Source: an uncultured Collinsella sp. (lineage in GTDB: Bacteria; Actinomycetota; Coriobacteriia; Coriobacteriales; Coriobacteriaceae). From it: a stretch of DNA of 64,000 nt. Of the stretch, positions 33,129-40,685 are shown piece after piece. The notes under the pieces are model-generated. The model did not search any database and was not told the origin of the DNA. It saw only the letters and a list, made by a program, of their open reading frames with translations. Positions within the stretch are counted from its first letter, which is position 1. Every line of letters begins with the position of its first letter. Position numbers and translations under genes: made by a program. The stretch is from the NCBI GenBank assembly GCA_902493375.1, contig CABUPH010000004.1:75525-139524 (forward strand), written 5' to 3'.

Positions 33129-33394
33129 CACCTGCACCTCCCCTCGCGCTTGAGCGTCTCCACGTTGCGGCGGGACCTCTTGAGCGCGCGAATCCGGGCG
33201 CGCCTCCATTTCGGGTCGAGCCTCTTGCAGAGCGCCCTCGCCTCGCGCCTCACGCCGCGCAGCACGGGCACGAGGGCCTCGTTGAAGCTCGCCACCGCGT
33301 TGGCCATGATGGCGGCCGCGGCCCTCGCGGCGGGGCCATCCGGTCTCCACAGGTCGACGGACGGCGACGGCGCCGGCCTCATCTCGTCAGCCAT
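33128..33394 (-). CDS. Basic hypothetical protein
   Basis: An 88-aa protein whose C-terminal half is strongly basic (KRLDPKWRRARIRALKRSRR), suggesting nucleic-acid contact. Function unknown. Confidence 0.6.
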   Translation of the reverse strand: MADEMRPAPSPSVDLWRPDGPAARAAAAIMANAVASFNEALVPVLRGVRREARALCKRLDPKWRRARIRALKRSRRNVETLKREGRCR

Positions 33395-33731
33395 GCCGCA
33401 CCTTCCTCCCGCACTGCGGGCAATAGTTCCAGACGCCGCTCACGCGGTAGTGCTCCTCGTCCTCGACCTTGCAGCCGCAGACCGAGCACAGGAAGCCGTT
33501 GTCGCACGAGTCCTGGACGCTCCCGTCGTAGACGTTCTCGCACTCGCCGCGGTCGACGAGGTCGGCGAGATAGTCGAATACGTTGCCCTCCGTATAGCCG
33601 ACGCACTCGAGCACGCGCTCGAAGATGTCGAATATGAACGGCTCGAGGACGGTCCTCGGCAGGCTGTTGAAGAAGCCCCTCGACCCGCGCAGGCTCGCCG
33701 CCGCCTCGCGGCGCTGCTCGTCGCTAATCAT
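33387..33731 (-). CDS. Zinc-ribbon early protein (paralogue family, member 1)
   Basis: A 114-aa protein with three shared elements: N-terminal MISDEQRREAAASLR, a central FDYLADLVD, and a C-terminal ribbon CSVCGC ... YCPQCGRKV. The same layout occurs in the gene at 33986-34354. Function unknown. Confidence 0.7.
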   Translation of the reverse strand: MISDEQRREAAASLRGSRGFFNSLPRTVLEPFIFDIFERVLECVGYTEGNVFDYLADLVDRGECENVYDGSVQDSCDNGFLCSVCGCKVEDEEHYRVSGVWNYCPQCGRKVRHG

Positions 33732-33999
33732 CAGTCAAATCCTCCCCACACCACGGGCAATACCGTGGGACAGTCTCGAACTCGGTCCAGCTCGTGATGT
33801 ACGTGTCGTCATGCTCGTAATGCACGACGCCGAAGACGAGGTCGCACCTAGGGCAGTGGACGGCGTCGACTGGGTCGACGTCCCCTATCGCGACCATCTC
33901 GTTGGTGTAGACCAGCTTGCGCGGCTTCCACTTCTGGTGCGACGGGGTCGCACCGCACGTCGGGCAATCGACCGGCCTTGCGAACTTAATACGCTTCAT
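33724..33999 (-). CDS. Double zinc-ribbon hypothetical protein
   Basis: A 91-aa protein with CPTCGATP, CPRCDLVF and CPWCGEDL motifs, i.e. three Cys pairs. It starts MKRIKFARPVDCPTC. Function unknown; could be a nucleic-acid or protein adaptor. Confidence 0.65.
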   Translation of the reverse strand: MKRIKFARPVDCPTCGATPSHQKWKPRKLVYTNEMVAIGDVDPVDAVHCPRCDLVFGVVHYEHDDTYITSWTEFETVPRYCPWCGEDLTDD

Positions 34000-34354
34000 C
34001 TTCCACCACCACCGCCCCGCAGACCGGGCATGAGTACCAGTCGACTGGGAACGCCTCGGAGGTCACGACGAGCACACCGTCCGGCCTGTCGCCGGGCACC
34101 AGCACGCGGCACCCGCACTCTGAGCACTTGAATGATTCCTTGGTGTAGTCGGCGACGTTGTGACATGTCGGACGGTCGATTAGGTCTGCAAGGGCCGCGT
34201 ACGTCTCGTTCTCAACCTCGTGAATGAACTTGCCGTCCACCTCGACGCCGATTGAGTTTGCAATCACGTCGAGTGAATCAACGTGGCGGTATGCCCCGGT
34301 CGATGCTTCGCGCAACTCAGCCACCGCTCGCTTGCGCTCCTCGTCGTTAATCAT
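33986..34354 (-). CDS. Zinc-ribbon early protein (paralogue family, member 2)
   Basis: A 122-aa protein: MINDEERKRAVAELREA, then AALADLIDRPTCHNVAD, then CSECGCRV ... YSCPVCGAVVVED. It is a clear paralogue of 33387-33731 and fuller than the copy at 34347-34547. GGGGGAGA precedes the ATG at 34354. Confidence 0.7.
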   Translation of the reverse strand: MINDEERKRAVAELREASTGAYRHVDSLDVIANSIGVEVDGKFIHEVENETYAALADLIDRPTCHNVADYTKESFKCSECGCRVLVPGDRPDGVLVVTSEAFPVDWYSCPVCGAVVVEDEAY

Positions 34355-34547
34355 CGTCTCCCCCTTCCGGGTCAATGAGATCAGCGAGCTTATCGAGGAC
34401 AACATCGAAGTCATGGTAGTCCTCGAAGCCGACCACCACCTCGGCAAGCTCGTCGAAGAACTGCTCCTTGTACTGGATGGAGTGGCCGATGGTCAGGTGT
34501 CGCAGGTTCTCAGCCATCTCGCGTCGCTCTTCGCTAGTGAATGTCAT
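34347..34547 (-). CDS. Short paralogue lacking the zinc ribbon (member 3)
   Basis: A 66-aa protein sharing the N-terminal SEERREMAENLRHL and central DKLADLIDPEG elements but ending before the Cys ribbon. It may be a natural truncation or a regulator of the longer forms. ATG at 34547 with GGAG 9 nt upstream; a TTG at 34562 is possible. Confidence 0.55.
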   Translation of the reverse strand: MTFTSEERREMAENLRHLTIGHSIQYKEQFFDELAEVVVGFEDYHDFDVVLDKLADLIDPEGGDDD

Positions 34548-35043
34548 CGAAACCAGCTCCAAACATACAGTCGTAGTCGCACTCCCAGGTCTCTCCGTCG
34601 CGGCTCATGGTCGCCCCGTACCTCGGAGTACCGCCGGTATCGTCGCCCCAGAAGTGGAAGTGCCATCCAAGGAAGTCGAACTCCTCGTCGTACTCGTCTG
34701 CGGCGTACCTCGTGTCGCCGTACTCCTCGTAACCGTCCCACCCGAACTTGCGGGAAAGGTCATCGAACGTGTATATGGTCGGCTTGTCCTCGCCGTCCTT
34801 CCACTCGTAGACCTCCGGCCAACCCTGCTTGTAGCACCCGACGCGGACATTGCCGTCGCCCATGACTCCATGGTGCGAGAACTCGAACCACTCGAATCCG
34901 TCATGGTGCTTCATGATGTTCGCGTACACGCGGAGTCCAGTAGGCAGGGAACCCTCGTCGGTGTCGTATACGCCTACGTCCTCCTTGTCGGTTCTGCGCT
35001 CGCCGTTGAGGTACACGAACGCGCCGTAGTCGCTGTATGCCAT
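34534..35043 (-). CDS. Hypothetical aromatic-rich protein
   Basis: A 169-aa acidic protein rich in Trp, Tyr and Phe (FEWFEFSHHGVMGDG, DFLGWHFHFWGDDTG). It has no Cys pairs until the end and no recognised family. Such composition suggests a beta-rich binding fold. Confidence 0.6.
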   Translation of the reverse strand: MAYSDYGAFVYLNGERRTDKEDVGVYDTDEGSLPTGLRVYANIMKHHDGFEWFEFSHHGVMGDGNVRVGCYKQGWPEVYEWKDGEDKPTIYTFDDLSRKFGWDGYEEYGDTRYAADEYDEEFDFLGWHFHFWGDDTGGTPRYGATMSRDGETWECDYDCMFGAGFDDIH

Positions 35044-35045
35044 GG

Positions 35046-35093
35046 CTATACCTCCTTCGCCGCCGCCTCGCGGCGCTTTTCATCGGTAATCAT
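35046..35093 (-). CDS. 15-codon remnant ORF of the zinc-ribbon family
   Basis: Reads [15 protein letters not shown] then stop, matching the N-termini of the neighbouring paralogues. It overlaps the upstream stop (ATGA) and carries the ribosome site of the next gene (AAGGAGGT). It may be a decayed copy kept for translational coupling. Confidence 0.35.
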   Translation of the reverse strand: MITDEKRREAAAKEV

Positions 35094-35359
35094 TCGTCCA
35101 CCTTGGATATGGCCAGCGCCACGTATTTCTGGGCAAGGCCCTCGAAGTCGTCGAGGATGTAGTCGATTCGGTAGACTTCACCGTTGAGCGGATGCCTGGC
35201 TGCTTCCCCGACGGCGTAGCCTTCGTTCGTGACAACGTCGAATACGATCTCATCGCCGACCTTGTAACCCCGGTCGTTCTTGCGAATCTCGAACGTCTTG
35301 GTGCCGTTCAGGACGGCGTCGGCGTATTGCTCTTGAATCTTGAGCCTGTGCGTCGCCAT
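35090..35359 (-). CDS. DUF3850 / ASCH-domain protein
   Basis: An 89-aa protein, [20 protein letters not shown] then [18 protein letters not shown], matching the DUF3850 ASCH-like pattern (K..E.R..DR.Y.VGD). ASCH folds bind RNA or modified nucleotides. Role in the phage unknown. Confidence 0.82.
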   Translation of the reverse strand: MATHRLKIQEQYADAVLNGTKTFEIRKNDRGYKVGDEIVFDVVTNEGYAVGEAARHPLNGEVYRIDYILDDFEGLAQKYVALAISKVDE

Positions 35360-35751
35360 CAGGCCTCACCCCTCAGCTTGCGGATGCGGGATACGATGTC
35401 CTCAATCACTTTCGGAGAGCAACCAGTTGTTATATTGCTGAGAGAACAACTTTGACAGGTTCCATCCTTGCTGAAGTACGTGCAAGCGGTGCCTTCTGCG
35501 ACGCATTTGTCCAAGTCCTCTTCCAGCTTCTCCCAGCTGTCGGGTTCGGTGAGGTACATGAGCTCGGCGTCGAGTTTCCTGCCCGCGTCCGTGACCGCGC
35601 GCCAGCAGTTCCCCCACTCTTTCTCGAGGTCGGAATCGACCGTGTACACCCAGTACACGATGTTTCGGGCCGTGCCGCCGCTGCCGTACAGCACCTTGGT
35701 ATCTAGCGGAATCTCTCGACCGTCGGCATCCTTTGGCAGTTGAATCATCAT
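35359..35751 (-). CDS. Hypothetical early protein
   Basis: A 130-aa protein, [20 protein letters not shown] at the N-terminus and a Cys cluster [20 protein letters not shown]. Paired ATGs occur at 35751/35748 after AGGAGG. No function assigned. Confidence 0.6.
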   Translation of the reverse strand: MMIQLPKDADGREIPLDTKVLYGSGGTARNIVYWVYTVDSDLEKEWGNCWRAVTDAGRKLDAELMYLTEPDSWEKLEEDLDKCVAEGTACTYFSKDGTCQSCSLSNITTGCSPKVIEDIVSRIRKLRGEA

Positions 35752-35767
35752 TCCTCCTTATCTGGCG

Positions 35768-36409
35768 TTATACGCCCTCCATCCCGATCTGCTCGCACCA
35801 CTGGCTGGCCATCGCCTTTGCGATGCCCGGGAACGTGCGGCTGCGAACCTTGGCGCGTTCGTGTGGCGGCAGATGCCAGGCGTCCGCGTACCATGCCGGC
35901 ATGGAGTTGCCTGACTTGAAGACCTTGCGCGGCTCAGGCTCGACCTCATCAGTCGGCTTGAGCGGCTCGAGCCCCTTCAGCCACAGGCACGTCTTCTTTT
36001 CGAACGGGTCGCCGAACATGTACGGCTGCACGATTTGGTCCGGTTTGCGCCATCTTGTGCTCATACAGCCGACGGGGTTCTCGATTGCGACGTACGGCGC
36101 ATTGCACTTGGCGAACGCCATGAAGAACTCGACGGCGGCCTCGCGGTTAGCCTTGCGCTCGCGCGCTCTGTCGCCGTACTTCCCCTCGTCGAACCAGCGG
36201 TTGCCGGTGACGGTGAGATACGTGCATGGCGGGTGCGCGATCACCAGGTCCCACCTGAGCTTGAGCATCTGGAGAGCGTCGACGTTGAGGTGCATGAGGT
36301 CGTGACCCCCCCCCGCTTCCTCAAGGTCGCAGCTGTAAGCCTCGTGCCCCATCTTCCGGAACTCAAGCGCCACGCGCTGCGACTCCTCGCAGGCGATAAG
36401 AACTCGCAT
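35768..36409 (-). CDS. DNA cytosine methyltransferase-like protein
   Basis: The 213-aa protein starts MRVLIACEESQRVALEFRKM and contains the PC active-site-like motif AHPPCTYLTVTGNRW and an ENP motif (YVAIENPVGCMS), both features of C5-cytosine methylases. It is shorter than typical enzymes and lacks a clear target-recognition domain. It may methylate phage DNA against restriction, or be a non-catalytic relative. Confidence 0.65.
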   Translation of the reverse strand: MRVLIACEESQRVALEFRKMGHEAYSCDLEEAGGGHDLMHLNVDALQMLKLRWDLVIAHPPCTYLTVTGNRWFDEGKYGDRARERKANREAAVEFFMAFAKCNAPYVAIENPVGCMSTRWRKPDQIVQPYMFGDPFEKKTCLWLKGLEPLKPTDEVEPEPRKVFKSGNSMPAWYADAWHLPPHERAKVRSRTFPGIAKAMASQWCEQIGMEGV

Positions 36410-36520
36410 CTACGCCACCCTCTTCCTGACGACGGCCACGTCGTACATGCCCTCGAGGTAGCCGACGGCCCTCGCCGCGGCCATGTCTTGCTCGCGGCCG
36501 AGCTCATCCCATCCGCTCAT
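36410..36520 (-). CDS. Tiny hypothetical protein
   Basis: A 36-aa protein MSGWDELGREQDMAAARAVG onward, acidic N-terminus and basic C-terminus. The ATG at 36520 has GGGAGGCG upstream; its stop abuts the next ATG. Confidence 0.45.
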   Translation of the reverse strand: MSGWDELGREQDMAAARAVGYLEGMYDVAVVRKRVA

Positions 36521-36714
36521 CGCGCCTCCCAGTAGTTGCACCTGGCGAGCCCCTGCGTGCGGTGCACGAACTCCGGGCGCCGCCCGCACTCGTACTCGGT
36601 GCGCTCCACGCCGTGGACGGTGCGCTGCACCGTCGCGCAGCAGTGCAGACAGTTCTCACAGCGCTCCTCCCGGAGTCCGTCCGCATAGATGTCCGGCCTC
36701 TCGTTCCCCGTCAT
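36517..36714 (-). CDS. Small Cys-containing protein
   Basis: A 65-aa protein with CENCLHCCATVQRTVHGVER and a second Cys pair further on (YECGRR, ARCNYWE). The pattern suggests a metal-binding fold. It overlaps both neighbours by 4 nt. Confidence 0.55.
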   Translation of the reverse strand: MTGNERPDIYADGLREERCENCLHCCATVQRTVHGVERTEYECGRRPEFVHRTQGLARCNYWEAR

Positions 36715-36935
36715 CTGTATCCCCTCTTCCCGTACCTTCCGTCGTTCACCATGTTCCTTACGTGGCGCCGCATGTCCCGCGCCGCTTGGTCTCCCTCGGG
36801 CGGCAGCTTCCGCCCGCTCGCGCACTCGACGCAGTGGACGCGCCAGCCGCCGCGGTAGCGCTCGAAGTGCCCGAACCCGGGAGGCGTCCACCTGCCGCAC
36901 TCGCGGCAGTAGCCGCCGTACACGTTCCTAGCCAT
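36711..36935 (-). CDS. Small zinc-ribbon protein
   Basis: A 74-aa protein with CRECGRWTPPGFGHFERY and HCVECASGRKLP, i.e. a two-pair zinc ribbon, plus a basic tail. Function unknown. Confidence 0.6.
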   Translation of the reverse strand: MARNVYGGYCRECGRWTPPGFGHFERYRGGWRVHCVECASGRKLPPEGDQAARDMRRHVRNMVNDGRYGKRGYR

Positions 36936-37338
36936 TCCCCTGCTCCTTCCTGTAGACATCGCGGGCCATTGATTCCGCGAGCGCGCGCATGTCGGTCACC
37001 TCGGCGCACTCCGCGCCGAAGAACATGCCCAGCTCGCCCCTCTTGTGCCTGTCGCACCGGTAGGCGCGGCAGATCTCGGGCCTCGCGGCGTAGACCGCGC
37101 ACTCGCGCCCGCCCGTGAGGTACGGGCACAGCAGGTCGTACTCAGCCCTGGGCTCGGCGGGCTCGATTCCGTTCCGGCGCACGTACAGCTCGAGGCGCAC
37201 CCGGTCGAACGGGCTCACGGGCAGGAACCGCGAGCAGCACTCGCCGCAGCCCCTGCAGTCGCCCGTGTAGAGGTCGGTCACGTCGTCGCTCTGGAGCCCG
37301 GCGTGGATGGCCGCGGCGACGGCCCTCTCGTCATTCAT
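36928..37338 (-). CDS. YkgJ-type cysteine cluster protein
   Basis: A 136-aa protein with CRGCGECCSRFLPVSPFD, CPYLTGGRECAVYAARPEIC and RAYRCD: the YkgJ-family Cys arrangement that binds zinc or an Fe-S cluster. ATG at 37338; the upstream frame extension has no ribosome site. Confidence 0.8.
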   Translation of the reverse strand: MNDERAVAAAIHAGLQSDDVTDLYTGDCRGCGECCSRFLPVSPFDRVRLELYVRRNGIEPAEPRAEYDLLCPYLTGGRECAVYAARPEICRAYRCDRHKRGELGMFFGAECAEVTDMRALAESMARDVYRKEQGNG

Positions 37339-37375
37339 CGGCCTGCCCCTTCGCCCCTGCCGTGGGCGGCGGCCC

Positions 37376-37786
37376 CTACTTGGAACATCCGGCCACCTTC
37401 TTGTCGTAGATCTTCTTGAGATCCCGCCGCATGAACCGGGTGAACTCCTCCTCGCCGACGTCGTCCGCCAGCGCCACATATCGCATCGCATCGTGGCACC
37501 ATTCGTCGAAGTCGAGCAGCCTTCCGCTGAACGCGCTCTTGACGTCCGTGACCTCGGCGTAGGTGAAGCGGGTCAGCATCTCCTCGCGCATGACCTTGTC
37601 GGCCAGCGCCTCGATGGGCGTCTTGGGCCGGTTGATTATCTGTCGGTAGCCGTTGGCCCTCTTTGTCATGGCGTCGAGCTGCTTGGCCAGCTTGTTGTTC
37701 TCGGCCGCGAGGCGCTCGTTGCGGCGCTGCTCGTAGTCGAGCTCGGCGAGCACGTACTGCTCGCAGTTGGTGATCTCCATCGTCAT
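37376..37786 (-). CDS. Hypothetical coiled-coil protein
   Basis: A 136-aa protein with an N-terminal coiled coil (LDYEQRRNERLAAENNKLAK) and a helical C-terminus ending KKIYDKKVAGCSK. AGAGGTGAA precedes the ATG at 37786, which overlaps the upstream stop. Function unknown. Confidence 0.6.
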   Translation of the reverse strand: MTMEITNCEQYVLAELDYEQRRNERLAAENNKLAKQLDAMTKRANGYRQIINRPKTPIEALADKVMREEMLTRFTYAEVTDVKSAFSGRLLDFDEWCHDAMRYVALADDVGEEEFTRFMRRDLKKIYDKKVAGCSK

Positions 37787-38235
37787 TTCACCTCTCGGAT
37801 GATCTCGTTGCCGTATCGGTCGGTGATGGCCCAGTAGCCGAACATGTAGAGGTCGGGGCTGTGCGGCTGGTACTCCCTGAGCATCGTGCCCGACCACCAT
37901 GCCTCCTCGGCCGCCCTGGTGCGCCAGACCCACTCGACCCTGAGGCCGCCGTCGTGGAACTTCCCGTGGCACCCGGTCGTGCCGGAGCCGCACAGGGCGA
38001 ACAGCGGGCTGCGCAGCTCCCACACCCCGTTGGGCGTGACGAGCCTGAACGTCTTTCCCCACGAGCGCCTCGCGACGTGGTGGCAGTTGCAGGCTCGCCT
38101 GCCGCACACCGCGCACCGGGCCTGCGTCGGCTCGTAGGCCGCGCCGTGCGTGTACCTCGCCCCGAGGTGCGGCTTGCCGTACAGCTCGGCGCGCTCCTTC
38201 GGCCATCCCCTCAGCAGGCCCGCGTCGAGGATCAT
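37783..38235 (-). CDS. HNH-like zinc-binding nuclease (putative)
   Basis: A 150-aa protein with CAVCGRRACNCHHVARRSWG and a later GCHGKFHDGG. The Cys pair plus C-HH and GCH...H spacing resembles phage HNH homing-type nucleases. The ATG at 38235 has AGGAGG upstream. Confidence 0.6.
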   Translation of the reverse strand: MILDAGLLRGWPKERAELYGKPHLGARYTHGAAYEPTQARCAVCGRRACNCHHVARRSWGKTFRLVTPNGVWELRSPLFALCGSGTTGCHGKFHDGGLRVEWVWRTRAAEEAWWSGTMLREYQPHSPDLYMFGYWAITDRYGNEIIREVK

Positions 38236-39089
38236 GAGAGCCTCCTCTCGCACGCAGCGCGGGCGGCCAGCAGCCTCTGCGCGTCCTGGTACAGCCCGAA
38301 CCGGTCCCTGCTCGCGGTCGTGCCCCGCGGGGCCTCGACCTTGGCCGGGTCGATGCCCGGGTGCTCGGACGCCCACCTTCGCTCCTGCTCGGCCAGTGCC
38401 TCCTCGGGCGTCCTCGTGGGCCTGAACGTCGCGGCCTCGACCTCCGAGGCGGTGGGCTTGCCCCTCGCGCGGTCGTCGGCGTCGATGCGCTTCTGGCGCC
38501 TTGACCAGTCGAGCGCCAGGGCGCCCCAGTTGCTCACCGGCTGGCCGTTGCTCTTGACCCAGCCCTGCGACTCGAAAAAGGCCCAGAAGGCGTCCGGGTC
38601 GCCGCTCAGGCAGTTGGCGCCGAAATACCCGCGGGCCTCCTCCAGCGACGGCGGCTCGAAATCGGGCGGCGCGGTGGGGGCATCGCCCCCATCACAGGCC
38701 AGTTCAGTACAGGACAGGCTAGGGTAGGTTAGGTTAGGGTTTTCACTTTCGGGAACCTGCGTTTCGGGTTTGTCGGAAACTGGTTTCACGTTTGGAAAAC
38801 CTAGGTTTTCACTTTCGGGAACCTGCGTTTCGGGTTTGTCGGCAGTCGGTTTCTTGCGTGGTCGGCCGCCCTTCCCGCCCCTGCCGCGCGCGTCCTTGGA
38901 GTTGTCGATGGCGTTCTTCATGGCCTTGAACACGCGGCGCAGGTCCTTCGGGAGGTCGGGTTCGACTCCGTGCAGGCCGTACATCATGATCGCGTCGGCG
39001 AGCACCGCGCGGTCGCGCATGTCCTCGGTGTCGCTCTCGTCGAAGTCGTCGTAGACCTCGGCGAAGCTGTCGAACACGGTGAATGCCAT
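38232..39089 (-). CDS. DUF6291-like replication protein
   Basis: The 285-aa protein has an N-terminal ~75 residues of the DUF6291 type (FAEVYDDFDESDTEDMRDRA, LADAIMMYGLHGVEP, RRVFKAMKNAIDNS). A Lys/Pro-rich linker with two copies of KPETQVPESEN follows, then a C-terminal DnaD/helicase-loader-like region (YFGANCLSGDPDAFWAFFES, WGALALDWSRRQKR). The gene contains the prophage's best origin candidate. ATG at 39089 overlaps the upstream stop (TGATG). Confidence 0.7.
   Translation of the reverse strand: MAFTVFDSFAEVYDDFDESDTEDMRDRAVLADAIMMYGLHGVEPDLPKDLRRVFKAMKNAIDNSKDARGRGGKGGRPRKKPTADKPETQVPESENLGFPNVKPVSDKPETQVPESENPNLTYPSLSCTELACDGGDAPTAPPDFEPPSLEEARGYFGANCLSGDPDAFWAFFESQGWVKSNGQPVSNWGALALDWSRRQKRIDADDRARGKPTASEVEAATFRPTRTPEEALAEQERRWASEHPGIDPAKVEAPRGTTASRDRFGLYQDAQRLLAARAACERRLS
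38738..38842. repeat. Two 39-bp direct repeats (possible replication origin iterons)
   Basis: 38738-38776 and 38804-38842 are identical over 39 bp with a 27-bp gap. A run of TAGGTT-like short repeats lies immediately left (38720-38739). The stretch is locally AT-richer than the surrounding phage. A lambda-like origin inside the initiator gene would look like this. Confidence 0.55.
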
Positions 39090-39199
39090 CAGAACCACCC
39101 CCATAGAAGCGAAGAGAAGAACAGGAAACCCGCGGAGAAGGAGGCGGCGAAAAGGGCCGCCTCCCAGTGGTCGCGGAAGATGTCGGGTAAGCGCCCCAT
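39089..39199 (-). CDS. Tiny membrane protein
   Basis: A 36-aa protein, MGRLPDIFRDHWEAALFAAS then FSAGFLFFSSLLWGWF: one transmembrane helix. Its start overlaps the SSB stop and its stop overlaps the next ATG, so translation is coupled. Confidence 0.55.
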   Translation of the reverse strand: MGRLPDIFRDHWEAALFAASFSAGFLFFSSLLWGWF

Positions 39200-39780
39200 C
39201 AGAACGGGATGTCCTCGTCGTACACGTCCAGCTGCTGCTGGGCGGGTGCCGGCTGCGGCGCTGCCTGCTGCGGTGCCGGTTGCGGTACCGCCTGCGGGGC
39301 CTGCTGGTAGGCCTGCCGGGCGTTCCACTGCGGCGCAGGCTGCTGGGGCGCTGGCTGCGGTGCATATGCCCGCGGCGCCTGCTGGGGCGCGTACTGCTGC
39401 TGGTATCCCTGCGGCGCGTACTGCTGCGGGGCCTGCTGCCCGTTGGGGTTCTGCCTCATGAGGACGACCTCGTCGGGGATGATCTCGACCTTCGAGCGCC
39501 TGCCGCCCCCGTTCTTGTCCTCCCAGGAGCTGTAGCGCAGCTTCCCCTCGATGGCGACCTTCATGCCCTTGCGCAGGATGCGCGAGAGCGCCTCGGCGCG
39601 GTTGCCGAACATGGTGCAGTCGATGAAGTTGGGGTAGTCCTCCCACTCCCCCGTCTGCTGGTTGCGGCGGCGGTCGTTGACGGCCACGCCGAAGCCCAGC
39701 ACCTGCGTGCCGCCCGGCGTGACGCGCAGCTCGGGGTCTCGGGTCAGATTGCCCGACACGACCACTCTGTTGATGCTCAT
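39199..39780 (-). CDS. ssb: Single-stranded DNA-binding protein
   Basis: A 193-aa SSB: an OB-fold in residues 1-110 (INRVVVSGNLTRDPELRVTP, NFIDCTMFGNRAEALSRIL), a long Gln/Pro/Ala-rich linker and the acidic tip VYDEDIPF that recruits partner proteins. It covers single strands during phage replication and ERF-mediated annealing. Confidence 0.95.
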   Translation of the reverse strand: MSINRVVVSGNLTRDPELRVTPGGTQVLGFGVAVNDRRRNQQTGEWEDYPNFIDCTMFGNRAEALSRILRKGMKVAIEGKLRYSSWEDKNGGGRRSKVEIIPDEVVLMRQNPNGQQAPQQYAPQGYQQQYAPQQAPRAYAPQPAPQQPAPQWNARQAYQQAPQAVPQPAPQQAAPQPAPAQQQLDVYDEDIPF

Positions 39781-40124
39781 CTGTATGTCTCCTCTCCGCC
39801 GCTCGTCCATGTCCTCTGGATGTCGGCGTCCACTGTCTTGATTCGCAGTTTCAGCGCCATGATCGCCTCGGAGGATGCCTTGTAGAACGCCTCCGCGCAG
39901 TCGCGCAGCTGCTTCTTCTCGGCTATCTCATCGCGCCCCCGGCACAGGTCGCCGATGATGGTCACCGGCGTGCCCTTGGAGCGCTCCTCGAGGATGGCGA
40001 TGCGCAGCGCCTTTCGGTAGTCCGCCTCGTTCTCGGCGTACTGCTGGCCCGTCCGCCTGAGCGTGTCCAGCTCCGCCATGAGGCGCTCGAACAGCTCCTC
40101 GCGCTGCGCGTACATGTCCTGCAT
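39777..40124 (-). CDS. Hypothetical helical protein
   Basis: A 115-aa, almost fully helical, charged protein (EELFERLMAELDTLRRTGQQ, DEIAEKKQLRDCAEAFYKAS). It lies between ERF and SSB genes and may be a recombination accessory. No family recognised. Confidence 0.6.
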   Translation of the reverse strand: MQDMYAQREELFERLMAELDTLRRTGQQYAENEADYRKALRIAILEERSKGTPVTIIGDLCRGRDEIAEKKQLRDCAEAFYKASSEAIMALKLRIKTVDADIQRTWTSGGEETYR

Positions 40125-40127
40125 GGC

Positions 40128-40685
40128 CTACAGGACGCGCCACGCCGGCGTGGCGCAGCAGCCGGGGTGCCTCTTGAACTCCTCGTACTGCCCTTTCGAC
40201 TCGAAGGCGTAGGCCGTGCCGCAGGCCTTGCACTTCGCCGTGAAGCCGCCGCTCTCGGGCGGCTCCTTCTCGGGCCTGTCCGACAGCGCGTCCGGGTCGC
40301 TCTGCCCGTCGATGGCGAACAGGCCGCACAGCGCGTACTTGCGCGCGTAGCTCGACGCCATCCCGGTCACCTGCGCGTCGTCGGAGCCGCTCTTGTGCTC
40401 CGCCTCGCGGGCGTAGGCCTTGAACTCCTTCTTGTCGCCGTGCCCGTCCACGAAGAACAGGGTGCACGTGGCCTCGACGTAGTAGCGCTCGCCCACCTTG
40501 CAGATGTTGTCGTGGAGCGTGAACGCCACGCCGGCCTCCTTGCAGGGCTCCTTGAGCGCGGCGACGATGTCCTCGAACGAGCGGTAGCTGAACTTCCCGA
40601 ACGCGTTGTAGCGCGCCTTGGGGACGGTCACGGAGCGCTGAACCTTGGCTATCGCCTGGGAGAGCGTCATCTCCTCCTCCGCCAT
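40128..40685 (-). CDS. ERF-family single-strand annealing protein
   Basis: The 185-aa protein has an ERF core (ARYNAFGKFSYRSFEDIVAA, HDNICKVGERYYVEATCTLF, TGMASSYARKYALCGLFAID) that anneals complementary strands in phage recombination. A C-terminal zinc-ribbon-like CKACGTAYAF ... GCC tail is added. The neighbours, DUF1351 and SSB, are its usual partners. Confidence 0.9.
   Translation of the reverse strand: MAEEEMTLSQAIAKVQRSVTVPKARYNAFGKFSYRSFEDIVAALKEPCKEAGVAFTLHDNICKVGERYYVEATCTLFFVDGHGDKKEFKAYAREAEHKSGSDDAQVTGMASSYARKYALCGLFAIDGQSDPDALSDRPEKEPPESGGFTAKCKACGTAYAFESKGQYEEFKRHPGCCATPAWRVL

Noticed and set aside
38738..38842. Direct repeats considered as a CRISPR array
   Set aside because: Only two copies, inside a coding gene, no array or cas genes; better explained as iterons or a duplicated linker.
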